Notes: generated by a model not told the origin, from the letters alone. 22,832 bases of DNA from an uncultured Collinsella sp. (GCA_902478985.1 CABSNH010000011.1:1-22832), one strand, 5' to 3'. Positions 1-8,159 are shown, counted from the stretch's first letter. Program-made: numbers and translations.

Positions 1-2376
1 AAAACCGACCTCGGCCATGGCGTCCTCGATGGGCAGTCGGCGCACGATATAGCAATGGTGCACCTTCTGGTTGCGCGCGAAGTCCTCGGGGATGGTCTGC
101 GCCGTAATGTCTTCCAGCACGACGCCCGCGCGCGCGAGCTTGCGCGTCTCGGGGCGGAAGCCGCGCAGGTTGCAGCTAAAGATGGCATGTCCGCCCTGTG
201 CGAGCAGGCGCGACACGCCGGCCAAAAGCTCAACATGGTCGCGCTGGACATCCCAGGTGCGACGGCCCATCTTGGACGAGTTCGAGAACGTGGGCGGGTC
301 GACAAAAATCAGGTCCCAGCGGTTGCGCGTCTGGCGCTGGTCGCGAATCCAGGCGAGCACGTCGTCGCGCACAAAGTGATGCTGCGGGCCCACAAAGCCG
401 TTCTGGCGCATGTTGCGCTCGGCCCAGTCCAGGTAGGTGTTGGAAAGGTCGACCGTCACGGTCTCCTCGACGCCGCCGTCTGCCGCATAGCAGGTGGCGG
501 TGCCGGTGTAGGCAAACAGGTTGAGGAAGCGGCGCGCCTGTTTGGCGTGCTCGCGCACCAGGCTGCGGGTGACGCGGTGGTCCAGGAAGATGCCCACATC
601 CAAATAGTCGTCAAAGTTGACGGCAAAGGTGAGTCCGCCCTCTTCGATGAGCGGCAGGCGACGGCGCGCGATGTTGGCGCGCTCGCCCGATCCGCCCTTG
701 CCGGCGCCCTGCTTGCCGTACTGCGAGCCGCCGCGCGAACGCATGCGGGCCTTGGCGTGCACATGCTCGGCGGGAACATCTAGGATGCGTGGCGTGATGG
801 CCAAGATGTCGAGCATGCGGGCCTGGGCCAGTGCGGGGTCGATGGTCTTAGGTGCGGCGTATTCGGCGATGACGAGCCAGCGGCCCGGCGTCTGCGGGCA
901 GCCTTCGTACAGGTCAATGGCGGCGGAGTAGTCGGGCAGGTCGGCATCGTAGACGCGGTAGCAGCTCACGCCCTCGCGCTTTGCCCACTTGCGACGCAGG
1001 CGGGCGTTCTTGCGCAGGCGGTTGGCGAACTGCTCGGACTCGGGGATGAGCACGGGCAGCGGCTTGCCGTCGCCCAGGTCGAGCGTGGCGGCAGGTTCGG
1101 GCATGGGAGCGTCTGCGGCTTCGTCTTGAGCGTCTGCGGTCTGCTGTTCGGCATCTGCGCTGGTCGCAGCTTCGAATGCCGCGGCGGCGTGGTCGAGCGA
1201 GGGCCAGGCCTCAATAGCCGCCTCCTCGTTATTGGGCATGACGGCGATGGAGCGCGCAGGCTCGGCATGGAGCGCGCGGGCCATAAGGCCATCGCGGGCG
1301 AGCGTGGCGACCGGCGCGGCGGTAAGCTCGGGCGCGCGGCGCAGCTCGCCGACCAGCGTCATGGCGTCGTGCATGAGCGAAAGCGGGGTCTCGGTGGTGT
1401 CTGCGACTACGGCGGCGCCGGCGACAGCGCCTGCATGGTCCAGCACGGTGGCTGGTTTGGCAGCGCAGAAGTCGACGAAACGCTTGTAGCCGGCGCACTT
1501 GATCATACGCTCGGCAGTCTTGCGGGCGGCGGGGTCGATGTCTACGGCCACGATGCGCGCCTGGCGCTCGCGCGCCGTCGCCTCGCGCTCGCGCGCCTCG
1601 GCAAGCAGTTGTTCCCATAGGTCGGCATCATGCAGCTGCCAGCCCTCAAAACCCCAGTGCTTGCGTGCGGCACCCGGGGCGCGGTCGGTCAGGATATTCA
1701 CGGCCTCCAGCAGCAGACCGCCGCCGGCGCACGAGGCATCGATCAGCGTGGGCAGGGCTTCATTCTCGTAATCATCGGCCGTCAGCTCGCGCTCGCACAG
1801 TGCGGTCCAGCCGACCTGCGCCAGCACCAGAGCGGCGTAGTCGGGGCGCAGCACGTGCGCGCCCTCGCCGGCACGGGTCGCCGCGGGCGGCAGGCGCTTG
1901 AACAGCGGGTCGCCCGAAAGGTCTAGGCTTATGCTCGCGCGGCGCTGGCGCAGCGAAAGCAGTAGGTGAACATCGGGGTCGGCGGCATCGACGTCGGCGC
2001 GACGGCCCGTGGTCTCGGCCAGGCGGTCGCACAATGCGTCCTTGGCGCGCAGGGCCGAGAAGCGCGTGTTGCGCAGCTGCTCGGTCACGCCGCGGGCGGT
2101 AATGGCGATGGTGGCGCCGGGGCGGACGATGCTCTCCCAGGCGATGTCGTAAACGCTATCGTACAGTTCATCGGCATCCTGCGCCTCAAAGCGCCCGAGT
2201 ACCACGAACACGCGGCTCGCCAGGCGCGACCACAGACAGGCGCGGTAGCCTTCTTCGAGCTCGCCCTCAAACGTGGCGCGGCCCTTCAGCCGGCGAACAT
2301 GCGAAAGCCCGAGGCGTTTAAGCTCATCGGCGAGTGCGGACTCAAAGCCCTCGGGGCAGCTTGCGTAAAATTCCAT
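1..2376 (-). CDS. rlmL: Bifunctional 23S rRNA guanine methyltransferase RlmKL (YcbY family), 3' end cut by window edge
   Basis: The frame is open from an ATG at 2376 to base 1 (792 codons, no stop). The product resembles E. coli RlmKL, which makes m2G2445 (RlmL half) and m7G2069 (RlmK half) in 23S rRNA. Order: N-terminal THUMP-like region (about residues 40-155), RlmL-like methyltransferase domain (160-380), an Ala/Glu-rich linker (about 385-430), then the RlmK domain. The RlmK half is intact, with FNLFAYTGTAT near residue 630, VDPPTFSNSSKM around D693 and a C-terminal HHCYIV like the E. coli HNCWLI. The stop should therefore lie just outside the window. The RlmL half is unusual: the SAM motif reads DASCAGGG (213-220), and the expected NPPYGER site is replaced by ADTTETP (325-331). 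I infer that only the m7G half is catalytic. It stands alone, divergent from the HAD gene. Confidence 0.9.
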   Translation of the reverse strand, partial: MEFYASCPEGFESALADELKRLGLSHVRRLKGRATFEGELEEGYRACLWSRLASRVFVVLGRFEAQDADELYDSVYDIAWESIVRPGATIAITARGVTEQLRNTRFSALRAKDALCDRLAETTGRRADVDAADPDVHLLLSLRQRRASISLDLSGDPLFKRLPPAATRAGEGAHVLRPDYAALVLAQVGWTALCERELTADDYENEALPTLIDASCAGGGLLLEAVNILTDRAPGAARKHWGFEGWQLHDADLWEQLLAEAREREATARERQARIVAVDIDPAARKTAERMIKCAGYKRFVDFCAAKPATVLDHAGAVAGAAVVADTTETPLSLMHDAMTLVGELRRAPELTAAPVATLARDGLMARALHAEPARSIAVMPNNEEAAIEAWPSLDHAAAAFEAATSADAEQQTADAQDEAADAPMPEPAATLDLGDGKPLPVLIPESEQFANRLRKNARLRRKWAKREGVSCYRVYDADLPDYSAAIDLYEGCPQTPGRWLVIAEYAAPKTIDPALAQARMLDILAITPRILDVPAEHVHAKARMRSRGGSQYGKQGAGKGGSGERANIARRRLPLIEEGGLTFAVNFDDYLDVGIFLDHRVTRSLVREHAKQARRFLNLFAYTGTATCYAADGGVEETVTVDLSNTYLDWAERNMRQNGFVGPQHHFVRDDVLAWIRDQRQTRNRWDLIFVDPPTFSNSSKMGRRTWDVQRDHVELLAGVSRLLAQGGHAIFSCNLRGFRPETRKLARAGVVLEDITAQTIPEDFARNQKVHHCYIVRRLPIEDAMAEVGF

Positions 2377-2403
2377 GGGTGACCTCTCTGGTTGCGTCGC
2401 TCC

Positions 2404-2409
2404 ATTATA
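2404..2409 (-). promoter_or_regulatory. Candidate -10 box for the rRNA methyltransferase gene
   Basis: On the minus strand the bases read TATAAT, a perfect -10 hexamer, 28 bases upstream of the methyltransferase ATG at 2376. No good -35 hexamer is visible at 17-18 bases, so this is a position-based guess in the 75-bp divergent gap. Confidence 0.35.
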
Positions 2410-2451
2410 TGATGGATGCTTCGTTTGCCCTTATCCTCGAAAGGAACCCAT

Positions 2452-3279
2452 ATGATTGATGCGTGCCCCGAATCCGCCGTGCTCTTTTTTGACGTGGACG
2501 GCACGCTGACGTCGTTCGATCCCGACGATATGACCGATAAGGACTTCAATGCAGTCCATCCGTCGAAGTCCGTTATCGATGCATTTGGTCGCCTGCGCAA
2601 TGCGGGTCACCGGGCATTTATCTGCACGGGTCGCCCCTTGTGGCTGATTGCCGATGGCCTGCGCGCGCTGAACCCGGCGGGTATCGTTGCCATGGCGGGG
2701 GCGACGCTCGAGGTCGAGGGCCGCGTGGTGCATGAGGACTGCTTTGACGAAGACATTGTTGAGGAGCTTGCGCATCGCGTTGTGGATGCCGGCATCGAGG
2801 TTTTTTTCGAGTCCAATGCTGCGACCTTTGCGCTGGAGCCTGTGGGCGTTGAGCGCTCGTCTTTAATCGGTACCTCTGTGGTGCACAGCGCCGAGGAGAT
2901 GCGCATCGACGGCAGCTTGCGCGTGGGCAAGGTATGCCTCAATGTGCCCAGTTTGGCTCGTGTAGCCAACGATGACGGCTTTATCAATCGCAACTTTGAG
3001 CTGTGCAACACCGGTGGTCAGAACAGCGAGTTGAGTCCCAAGGGTATTGACAAGGGCGTGGGCGTGGCGCGAGCGCTGGCGTATCTGGGCCGCGAGGGAA
3101 ATGCGCGCACTTTTGGCTTTGGCGATTCGGGCAACGACCTGGGCATGCTCGCTGCGGTCGAGACGGCTGTCGCCATGGGCAACGCCATGCCCGAGGTCAA
3201 GGCGGTCGCCGACTACGTGACCGACGATGTCGAACACGACGGCACCGTCACAGCGATGCAGCATTTCGGCCTCATCTAA
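2452..3279 (+). CDS. Cof-type HAD superfamily (IIB) phosphatase
   Basis: A 275-residue haloacid-dehalogenase-type hydrolase, probably a cytosolic phosphatase acting on a sugar phosphate or nucleotide. All four motifs are present: I, FFDVDGT with D14 and D16; II, ICTGRP with T59; III, Lys197 in LSPKGIDKG; IV, GDSGND with D225 and D229. The C-terminal AVAMGNAMPEVKAVADYVT is typical of the Cof/YbiV group, and the cap inserted between motifs II and III is type C2. The ATG at 2452 follows AAGGAA (2441-2446) at good spacing. The in-frame ATG at 2416 has no ribosome site and would add 12 atypical residues. The physiological substrate cannot be read from sequence. The transaldolase gene follows 193 bp downstream on the same strand. 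Confidence 0.88.
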   Translation: MIDACPESAVLFFDVDGTLTSFDPDDMTDKDFNAVHPSKSVIDAFGRLRNAGHRAFICTGRPLWLIADGLRALNPAGIVAMAGATLEVEGRVVHEDCFDEDIVEELAHRVVDAGIEVFFESNAATFALEPVGVERSSLIGTSVVHSAEEMRIDGSLRVGKVCLNVPSLARVANDDGFINRNFELCNTGGQNSELSPKGIDKGVGVARALAYLGREGNARTFGFGDSGNDLGMLAAVETAVAMGNAMPEVKAVADYVTDDVEHDGTVTAMQHFGLI

Positions 3280-3472
3280 TGAATCCCGCGTTCTGACGTT
3301 TGCTCAAACTGCGACTCTTTGCTTTTGCATGCTCAATCGATTTATCAATCCAAACACTGAGGTGTTTATACCGTTCGCCGAGAAGATAAAAACCCGCAGC
3401 TCACGCCTTGATAAACGTAGGTAAAGTGTTTAGCAGTGCAACGCCCATGTGCAAGCGAAAGGAATCAGGCAG

Positions 3473-4177
3473 ATGGCAATCAAGGTGTTCGCTGACGGTG
3501 CAAACCTCGAGGGCATGCTCGACATGTACGAGAACGGCAACGTTCAGGGTTTCACGACCAACCCGTCCCTTATGAAGAAGGGCGGCGTGACGGATTACCG
3601 CGCGTTTGCCAAGGAGGTCCTGGCCCACATCACCGATGTATCCGTGTCGTTTGAGGTCTTTGCCGACGACGTCGAGACCATGGAGGTCGAGGCGCGCGAG
3701 ATCGCTACCTGGGCCGAGAACGTCTACGTTAAGATCCCGTGCGTGACCACCAAGGGCGAGTCCACCGCCGAGCTGGTCCGCAAGCTTTCGGCCGACGGCA
3801 TCAAGGTCAACGTCACTACCATCTTTACGCCTAAGCAGGTCGACGAGATGGTTGAGGCCGTTGACGCCGAGACGCCGTCCATCATCTCGCTCTTTGCCGG
3901 CCGCATCGCCGACACCGGCGTCGACCCCATTCCGTTTATGACGGAGTCGGTCAAGAAGGTCGCCGCCAAGCCTAACTGTGAGGTCCTGTGGGCATCCACG
4001 CGCGAGCTCATCAATATTTACCAGGCCGAGGCCTGCGGTTGCCAGATTATTACGGTGCCCAACAACATCCTGGCCAAGCGTAAGAACATCGGCCGCGATC
4101 CGTACGAGGTCTCGCTCGACACCGTCCGCGGCTTTGCCAAGGATATCGCCTCGCTCGGTTTCCATATCCTGCCGTAA
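3473..4177 (+). CDS. Transaldolase-family aldolase (short TalC/FSA-like type)
   Basis: A 234-residue class I aldolase of the small transaldolase/fructose-6-phosphate aldolase family, moving or releasing dihydroxyacetone units in sugar-phosphate metabolism. Visible family marks: an N-terminal strand with Asp8 (VFADGAN), GFTTNPS with Asn30, the Schiff-base lysine K87 in VYVKIP, and FAGRIADTGVDP near residue 145. Its length fits the short decameric type rather than the roughly 330-residue TalB type. The start at 3473 follows GAAAGGAA (3457-3464). A GTG at 3447-3451 in the same region is upstream of that site and is rejected. A 6-bp hairpin (AAACAC/GTGTTT, 3352-3367) lies in the gap before it. 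The last 19 bases of coding sequence recur at 4313-4331 (see findings). Whether it acts as transaldolase or F6P aldolase is not decidable here. Confidence 0.85.
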   Translation: MAIKVFADGANLEGMLDMYENGNVQGFTTNPSLMKKGGVTDYRAFAKEVLAHITDVSVSFEVFADDVETMEVEAREIATWAENVYVKIPCVTTKGESTAELVRKLSADGIKVNVTTIFTPKQVDEMVEAVDAETPSIISLFAGRIADTGVDPIPFMTESVKKVAAKPNCEVLWASTRELINIYQAEACGCQIITVPNNILAKRKNIGRDPYEVSLDTVRGFAKDIASLGFHILP

Positions 4178-4207
4178 CGCGAACACTGGCTGCGCCGCGG
4201 GTTGTTC

Positions 4208-4279
4208 GCCCCGGCCTTTCCTTTCCCTATCGCTCACGCGCTTCGCGAGGGTCGCGCTAGGCAAAGGAAAGGCCGGGGC
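4208..4279. repeat. Long palindrome with 17-bp perfect stem downstream of the transaldolase gene
   Basis: Arms 4208-4224 (GCCCCGGCCTTTCCTTT) and 4263-4279 are exact reverse complements. The 38-base interval holds a further imperfect pairing (CCTA 4226-4229 with TAGG 4258-4261, then CGC with GCG). No T-run follows on either strand, so it is not an ordinary intrinsic terminator. It lies between the two copies of the duplicated transaldolase tail (4157-4175 and 4313-4331). Confidence 0.75.
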
Positions 4280-4334
4280 TGCCGACACGAGCTTACAAGT
4301 AGGTTGGTGATTGGCTTCCATATCCTGCCGTGGA

Positions 4335-4548
4335 CAAAGGTACCCCCGCCTGCGCCGTGCAAAATTGAGAATATTCAGCAAGGTAAAGGTTTTTACCAAC
4401 TGGTTGAAGCACGGAACAGCCCCCGTTTTGGCTCTGATGATGCTAAAACGGGGGCTGTTTTTGACTATATTGCCTCTGAGGGGCGTTCGGAGCGGCAGAA
4501 ATTGCAGAATACTCGCGATTTTGCACGCCGCTGTAGGGGGTACCCTTG
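4335..4548. repeat. Inverted-repeat element (about 43-bp imperfect arms) enclosing a terminator
   Basis: The left arm 4339-4381 and right arm 4502-4544 match at about 35 of 43 positions as reverse complements. Both end in GGTACCCCC at the outer edge and carry CGTGCAAAAT in the middle. CAA/TTG outside the arms extends the pairing to 4335 and 4548. The terminator hairpin at 4415-4459 sits in the centre. The arrangement is that of a small non-autonomous element or processed repeat; no protein is encoded. It fills most of the rest of the 382-bp gap between transaldolase and tex. Confidence 0.65.
4415..4465 (+). terminator. Intrinsic terminator, 15-bp perfect stem
   Basis: AACAGCCCCCGTTTT (4415-4429) pairs perfectly with 4445-4459 around a 15-base loop, and a T-rich run follows on the plus strand. 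It fits termination of the transaldolase transcript before the convergent tex gene. On the minus strand no T-run follows. Confidence 0.8.
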
Positions 4549-4559
4549 CTTTAGGTGGT

Positions 4560-6707
4560 CTACTTCCCCTGCACCATGGTGAGCGAGATCTTCTTGCGGT
4601 CGCGATCGACCTTTTCCACCCACACCTTTACCGTGTCGCCGACGCGCACCACGTCGCTCGGGTGCTTGACGAAGCGGTTGGCCAGCTTGGAGATGTGCAC
4701 GAGGCCGTCCTGGTGCACGCCCACGTCGACGAAGGCGCCAAAGTCCACAACGTTGCGCACCGTGCCCTTGAGCTCCATGCCGGGCTCTAGGTCGTCGATG
4801 GAAAGTGCCGAGCGGCTAAAGACCACCTCGGGCGCGTCGTCGCGCGGGTCGCGACCGGGCTTCTTGAGCTCGTTGACAATGTCGATGAGCGTGAGGGTGC
4901 CGCAGTCCAGGTCGCTTGCCAGCGCCGAGATGCTGCCCAGGCGGCGCTCGATGTCGGGCACGCCGCCGCGGCTGAGCTCGCTTGCTTTAACGCCGGCGCG
5001 TTCCAAGACGGACGTGGCCACCTCGTAGCTTTCGGGGTGGACGCTCGTTGCGTCGAGCGGGTTCTTACCGCCGCTAATTCGCAAAAAGCCTGCAGCGTTG
5101 AGATATGCCTTGGGTCCCAGCTTGGGGACCTTCTTGAGCTGGCGGCGATCGGTGAAGGCACCGTTTTCCTCGCGGTAGGCCACGATGTTCTTGGCCACGC
5201 TCGGCGTGATGCCCGATACGTATCCCAGCAGGCTCGCACTCGCAGTGTTGACGTCGACACCCACGCGGTTGACGACGTCCTCCACCACGTGGCCCAGGGT
5301 GCGCGAGAGCTCAGCCTGGTCAAGGTCGTGCTGGTACTGGCCCACGCCGATGGACTGGGGCGGAATCTTGACGAGCTCTGCCAACGGGTCCTGCAGGCGG
5401 CGGCCCAGGCTCATGGCGCCGCGCACGGTGACGTCCAGGTCGGGATATTCCTGGCTGGCGAGCTCGGAGGCGGAGTACACCGACGCGCCGGCCTCGTTGA
5501 CGATGGTGTATCGCAGTCCGGGTGCCTGCTCGGCAATGAACTCCGAGACGACTTCCTCGGTCTCGCGGCTGGCGGTGCCGTTGCCGATGACGATGGTGTT
5601 GACGCCGTCCTTCTTGACGAGGCGGGCGAGCTCGCGCTTGGTGCCGGCGACGTCGTGGCGCGGCTTGGTGGGGTAGACCACGCCGTGGTCGAGCAGCTTG
5701 CCGGTCTCGTCCATGACGGCGACCTTGCAGCCCGTGCGGTAGCCCGGGTCGAGCGCGAGCACGCGGGCGCCGCGCACGGGGCGTGCCGAGAGCAAGCCTT
5801 CGAGATTCTTGGCAAAGACGTTGATGGCCTCGGTCTGGGCGCGAACGGTGAGTTTGGCGCGGGCCTCGCGCTCCAGCGAGGGGGCCATGAGGCGCTTGTA
5901 GCCGTCGGCGATAGCGGCGTCAAAGACAGGAGCGAAGACGCCCTGGCGTCGGGGCCAACGGCTGCCGAGGCGCGCCGTGGCGGCGGCGCCGTCGACGTTC
6001 ACGTGCACGCGGAGTTTGCCCTCGCGCTCACCGCGGTCGATAGCCAGCACGCGGTGGTTGGGTATACGGCGCAGCGGCTCGTCAAAGTTGTAGTAGGGCT
6101 CGTAGGGGGTCTTCTCGGCGGGGTCGGTGGCCTCGACGACGATGTCGGCGGTGTTTTGCGTAAAGGCACGCAGGTCGGCGACGTTCTCAGGGTCTTCGGC
6201 CACCGTCTCGGCCACGATGTCGGCGGCGCCGGCGAGCGCCTTCTCGGGCGTGTCGAAGCCGGCCTCCTCGTTGACGTATGCCGCGGCGGCGTCGAGTGCG
6301 CTGCCCTTGGCCGAGGCCTGCATGATGATCATGTTGGCGAGCGGCTCCAGGCCGGCCTCGCGGGCCTTTTGCGCGCGGGTCATGCGCTTTTTGCGGTAGG
6401 GCTTGTAGAGGTCCTCGACACGCTGGAGCTGCGTGGCCTCGCGAATTTGCTGTTCGAGTTCGGGCGTGAGCTTGCCCTGGGCGTCGATGAGCAGAATGAC
6501 GTCCTCTTTGCGCTGCTCAAGATTGCGCAGGTAGGACAGGCGCTCGTCGAGGGCGCGCAGGGCGACGTCGTCCATGCCGCCCGTGGCTTCCTTGCGGTAG
6601 CGCGAGATAAAGGGGATGGTGTTGCCCTCGTCGATGAGCTTGACGGCTGCCTCGATGTTGTCAGCCTTAAGGTTGAGCTCGCGGGCGAGCTGGGCGATAA
6701 GATCCAT
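4560..6707 (-). CDS. tex: Tex family S1 RNA-binding / transcription accessory protein
   Basis: A 715-residue cytosolic nucleic-acid-binding protein of the Tex/YhgF family, which binds RNA and affects transcription and ribosome-associated processes. Order of parts: helical Tex N-domain from residue 1 (AQLARELNL, then NTIPFISRYRKEATGGMDD), a YqgF/RNase-H-like fold (VLALDPGYRTGCKVAVMD, around residue 320), helix-hairpin-helix repeats (VNTASASLLGYVSGI...LKKVPKLGPKAY, around 475-530), and a C-terminal S1 domain (about 645-715, GTVRNVVDFGAFVDVGVHQD). Length is normal for the family. The ATG at 6707 is preceded by AAGGAG at ideal spacing. The longer frame from 6794 adds 29 unconserved residues and lacks such a site. 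It appears to be a single-gene unit, convergent with transaldolase. Confidence 0.95.
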   Translation of the reverse strand: MDLIAQLARELNLKADNIEAAVKLIDEGNTIPFISRYRKEATGGMDDVALRALDERLSYLRNLEQRKEDVILLIDAQGKLTPELEQQIREATQLQRVEDLYKPYRKKRMTRAQKAREAGLEPLANMIIMQASAKGSALDAAAAYVNEEAGFDTPEKALAGAADIVAETVAEDPENVADLRAFTQNTADIVVEATDPAEKTPYEPYYNFDEPLRRIPNHRVLAIDRGEREGKLRVHVNVDGAAATARLGSRWPRRQGVFAPVFDAAIADGYKRLMAPSLEREARAKLTVRAQTEAINVFAKNLEGLLSARPVRGARVLALDPGYRTGCKVAVMDETGKLLDHGVVYPTKPRHDVAGTKRELARLVKKDGVNTIVIGNGTASRETEEVVSEFIAEQAPGLRYTIVNEAGASVYSASELASQEYPDLDVTVRGAMSLGRRLQDPLAELVKIPPQSIGVGQYQHDLDQAELSRTLGHVVEDVVNRVGVDVNTASASLLGYVSGITPSVAKNIVAYREENGAFTDRRQLKKVPKLGPKAYLNAAGFLRISGGKNPLDATSVHPESYEVATSVLERAGVKASELSRGGVPDIERRLGSISALASDLDCGTLTLIDIVNELKKPGRDPRDDAPEVVFSRSALSIDDLEPGMELKGTVRNVVDFGAFVDVGVHQDGLVHISKLANRFVKHPSDVVRVGDTVKVWVEKVDRDRKKISLTMVQGK

Positions 6708-6765
6708 GGGACTCCTTGCGTTTGAGGTGCGTTTGCAGCACAGGGCTACCAAGGATACCACCCGT

Positions 6766-6784
6766 CCCAAAAGACTGTTTTGGG
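6766..6784. repeat. Short 7-bp hairpin upstream of tex
   Basis: CCCAAAA (6766-6772), loop GACTG, TTTTGGG (6778-6784). It lies in the tex leader region, directly beside the left end of the inverted-repeat element at 6789. Role unknown. Confidence 0.4.
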
Positions 6785-6788
6785 GCCG

Positions 6789-6950
6789 CGCCATGAAAAC
6801 GGCCTATCTACTACGTTTGAACCGTATTGGTCGACCATCCCCCGGTTTTCCGAAAATATGCAACCCGTCTACCTGCGGTTTTTATTTCGAGAAATTTGGC
6901 ATGGTTGAGGGCGATCGGCTAAACGTAGTAGATAGGCGCGTTTCGTGGCG
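6789..6950 (+). repeat. Terminal-inverted-repeat element, copy 1 of a roughly 160-bp family
   Basis: The inner arms 6802-6818 (GCCTATCTACTACGTTT) and 6921-6937 are perfect reverse complements. Pairing continues, with about four mismatches, out to CGCC (6789-6792) and GGCG (6947-6950). The central GTCTACCTGCG (6867-6877) and flanking bases match those of the element at 16353-16510 at the same offset and in the same orientation. No ORF of note lies inside. It occupies the 411-bp gap (6708-7118) between tex and the Gfo/Idh gene, which also holds the terminator at 7016-7045. The rest of that gap shows nothing I can identify. Confidence 0.7.
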
Positions 6951-7010
6951 AACGAATCAAGCCGAGGTGCAAAATAGCCCCCGTCTCAGAAAAATCGTCA
7001 GCGAAGTAGC

Positions 7011-7045
7011 AAAAAGCCCCGCGGGCATGAGGCTGCTCGCGGGGC
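7011..7045 (-). terminator. Intrinsic terminator of the SDR-MFS-Gfo/Idh operon
   Basis: On the minus strand GCCCCGCG (7045-7038) pairs perfectly with CGCGGGGC (7023-7016) and is followed directly by TTTTT (7015-7011). It lies 73 bp downstream of the Gfo/Idh stop codon. Confidence 0.85.
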
Positions 7046-7118
7046 AAAGAAGAGGGGCTTATTGGTGGCGGACCGAGGGGCTCGGCATGGGGCTTCTGCC
7101 GCGGCCGCTCTTAAGGCA

Positions 7119-8159
7119 TTACAGCTCGACGAGCTGGCCGGTCTCGGCGGCCTCCTTGATGGCGTTAAGCAGCGTGAGCGTCTTAACGTTGTCGGCGGGG
7201 GTCACGACGGGCTCGACCTCGCGGCGGACGACCTTCACAAAGTGCCTGAGCTGCATCTTGTGCGGCAGCGCCGGGTCCACAGCCGGGATCTCCATCTGCA
7301 GCGGCTTGTGCCAGTTGGAGGCACCGTCGTAGGAGAACTGGTGCAGGCGGGGCAGCGAAAGGGCGCCCTTGGTGCCACCGATAAAATAGGCGTCGGCGTC
7401 GAAGGGGCGGTACTGCGGATCCTCGCGAGCGGTGGCCTCCCAGTTCCAGGGGCTGGCGGTGGCGTCAGAGATGGTCATGCTTGCGAGCGCGCCATCGGCA
7501 AAACGGACGTTGACCACGGCGGAGTCCTCGGTCTCAAAACCGCGGGCGGCGCTGGACTGCATGCCCTGGACGGCAACGGGCTCGCCCAGCAGGTAGCGGA
7601 GCAGGTCGACGTCGTGCACCAGGTTGACCAGGATCGGGCCGGCACCCTTCTTGCGGCGCCACTCGACATCGAAGTACTCGTCATTCTTATAGATCATGTA
7701 GTGGAAGCTCGACACGGTGAGCTTGCCCAGCTCGCCGGACTCGATGATCTCCTTGGCCTTGTTGACGAAGGGATTGTGGCGACGGTGCTGACCCACGAGT
7801 ACGGGCACGCCGGCGGTCTCGGCCTCGGCGGCAAAGGCCTGGGCATCCTCGAGGTCGTTGGAGATCGGCTTTTCGACCAGCGGCACGATGTTGCGCTTCA
7901 CGGCCTCGCGGGCAACGCCCAGGTGCAGGTCGTTGGGGGTGGCGATGATGACGGCCTCGGGCTTGACCTCGTCCATCATCTGGGCGGGATCGGTAAAGAA
8001 CGGCACGCCGGCGGCCTCGGCCGTGGCGCGGGCGCCCTCAAAGGCGTCGGCGATGGCGACGAGCTCGGCCTCGGGCTCCTCGGTGACAAAGCGGATGTGG
8101 TTGCGGCCCATGGCGCCGGCGCCGATAACGGCAATGCGGACGGGGTTGAGCTCAGACAT
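7119..8159 (-). CDS. Gfo/Idh/MocA family NAD(P)-dependent oxidoreductase
   Basis: A 346-residue cytosolic dehydrogenase of the glucose-fructose oxidoreductase / inositol dehydrogenase family. The N-terminal Rossmann fold shows GAGAMG (residues 13-18) with Asp38 at the end of the second strand, which favours NAD. The family motif EKP is at 96-98, with K97 the presumed catalytic lysine. The C-terminal substrate domain carries LVNLVHDVDLLRYLLG with H182. Substrates in this family are polyols, sugars or sugar acids; nothing visible fixes which. The ATG at 8159 has AAGGAG six bases upstream. It is the last gene of a unit with the SDR and MFS genes and ends at the terminator 7011-7045. A hairpin at 8190-8220 separates it from the transporter gene and may tune its expression. 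Confidence 0.9.
   Translation of the reverse strand: MSELNPVRIAVIGAGAMGRNHIRFVTEEPEAELVAIADAFEGARATAEAAGVPFFTDPAQMMDEVKPEAVIIATPNDLHLGVAREAVKRNIVPLVEKPISNDLEDAQAFAAEAETAGVPVLVGQHRRHNPFVNKAKEIIESGELGKLTVSSFHYMIYKNDEYFDVEWRRKKGAGPILVNLVHDVDLLRYLLGEPVAVQGMQSSAARGFETEDSAVVNVRFADGALASMTISDATASPWNWEATAREDPQYRPFDADAYFIGGTKGALSLPRLHQFSYDGASNWHKPLQMEIPAVDPALPHKMQLRHFVKVVRREVEPVVTPADNVKTLTLLNAIKEAAETGQLVEL

Noticed and set aside
3401..4399. A 332-codon open frame on the minus strand
   Set aside because: Antisense to the transaldolase-family gene, which has intact active-site motifs and a good ribosome site.
5037..6725. A 562-codon open frame on the plus strand
   Set aside because: Antisense shadow of tex; the composition is Val/Leu/Gly/Asp-rich with no motifs.
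6789..6950. Transposase-bearing insertion sequence
   Set aside because: The element is only 162 bp with no coding capacity; at most it is non-autonomous.
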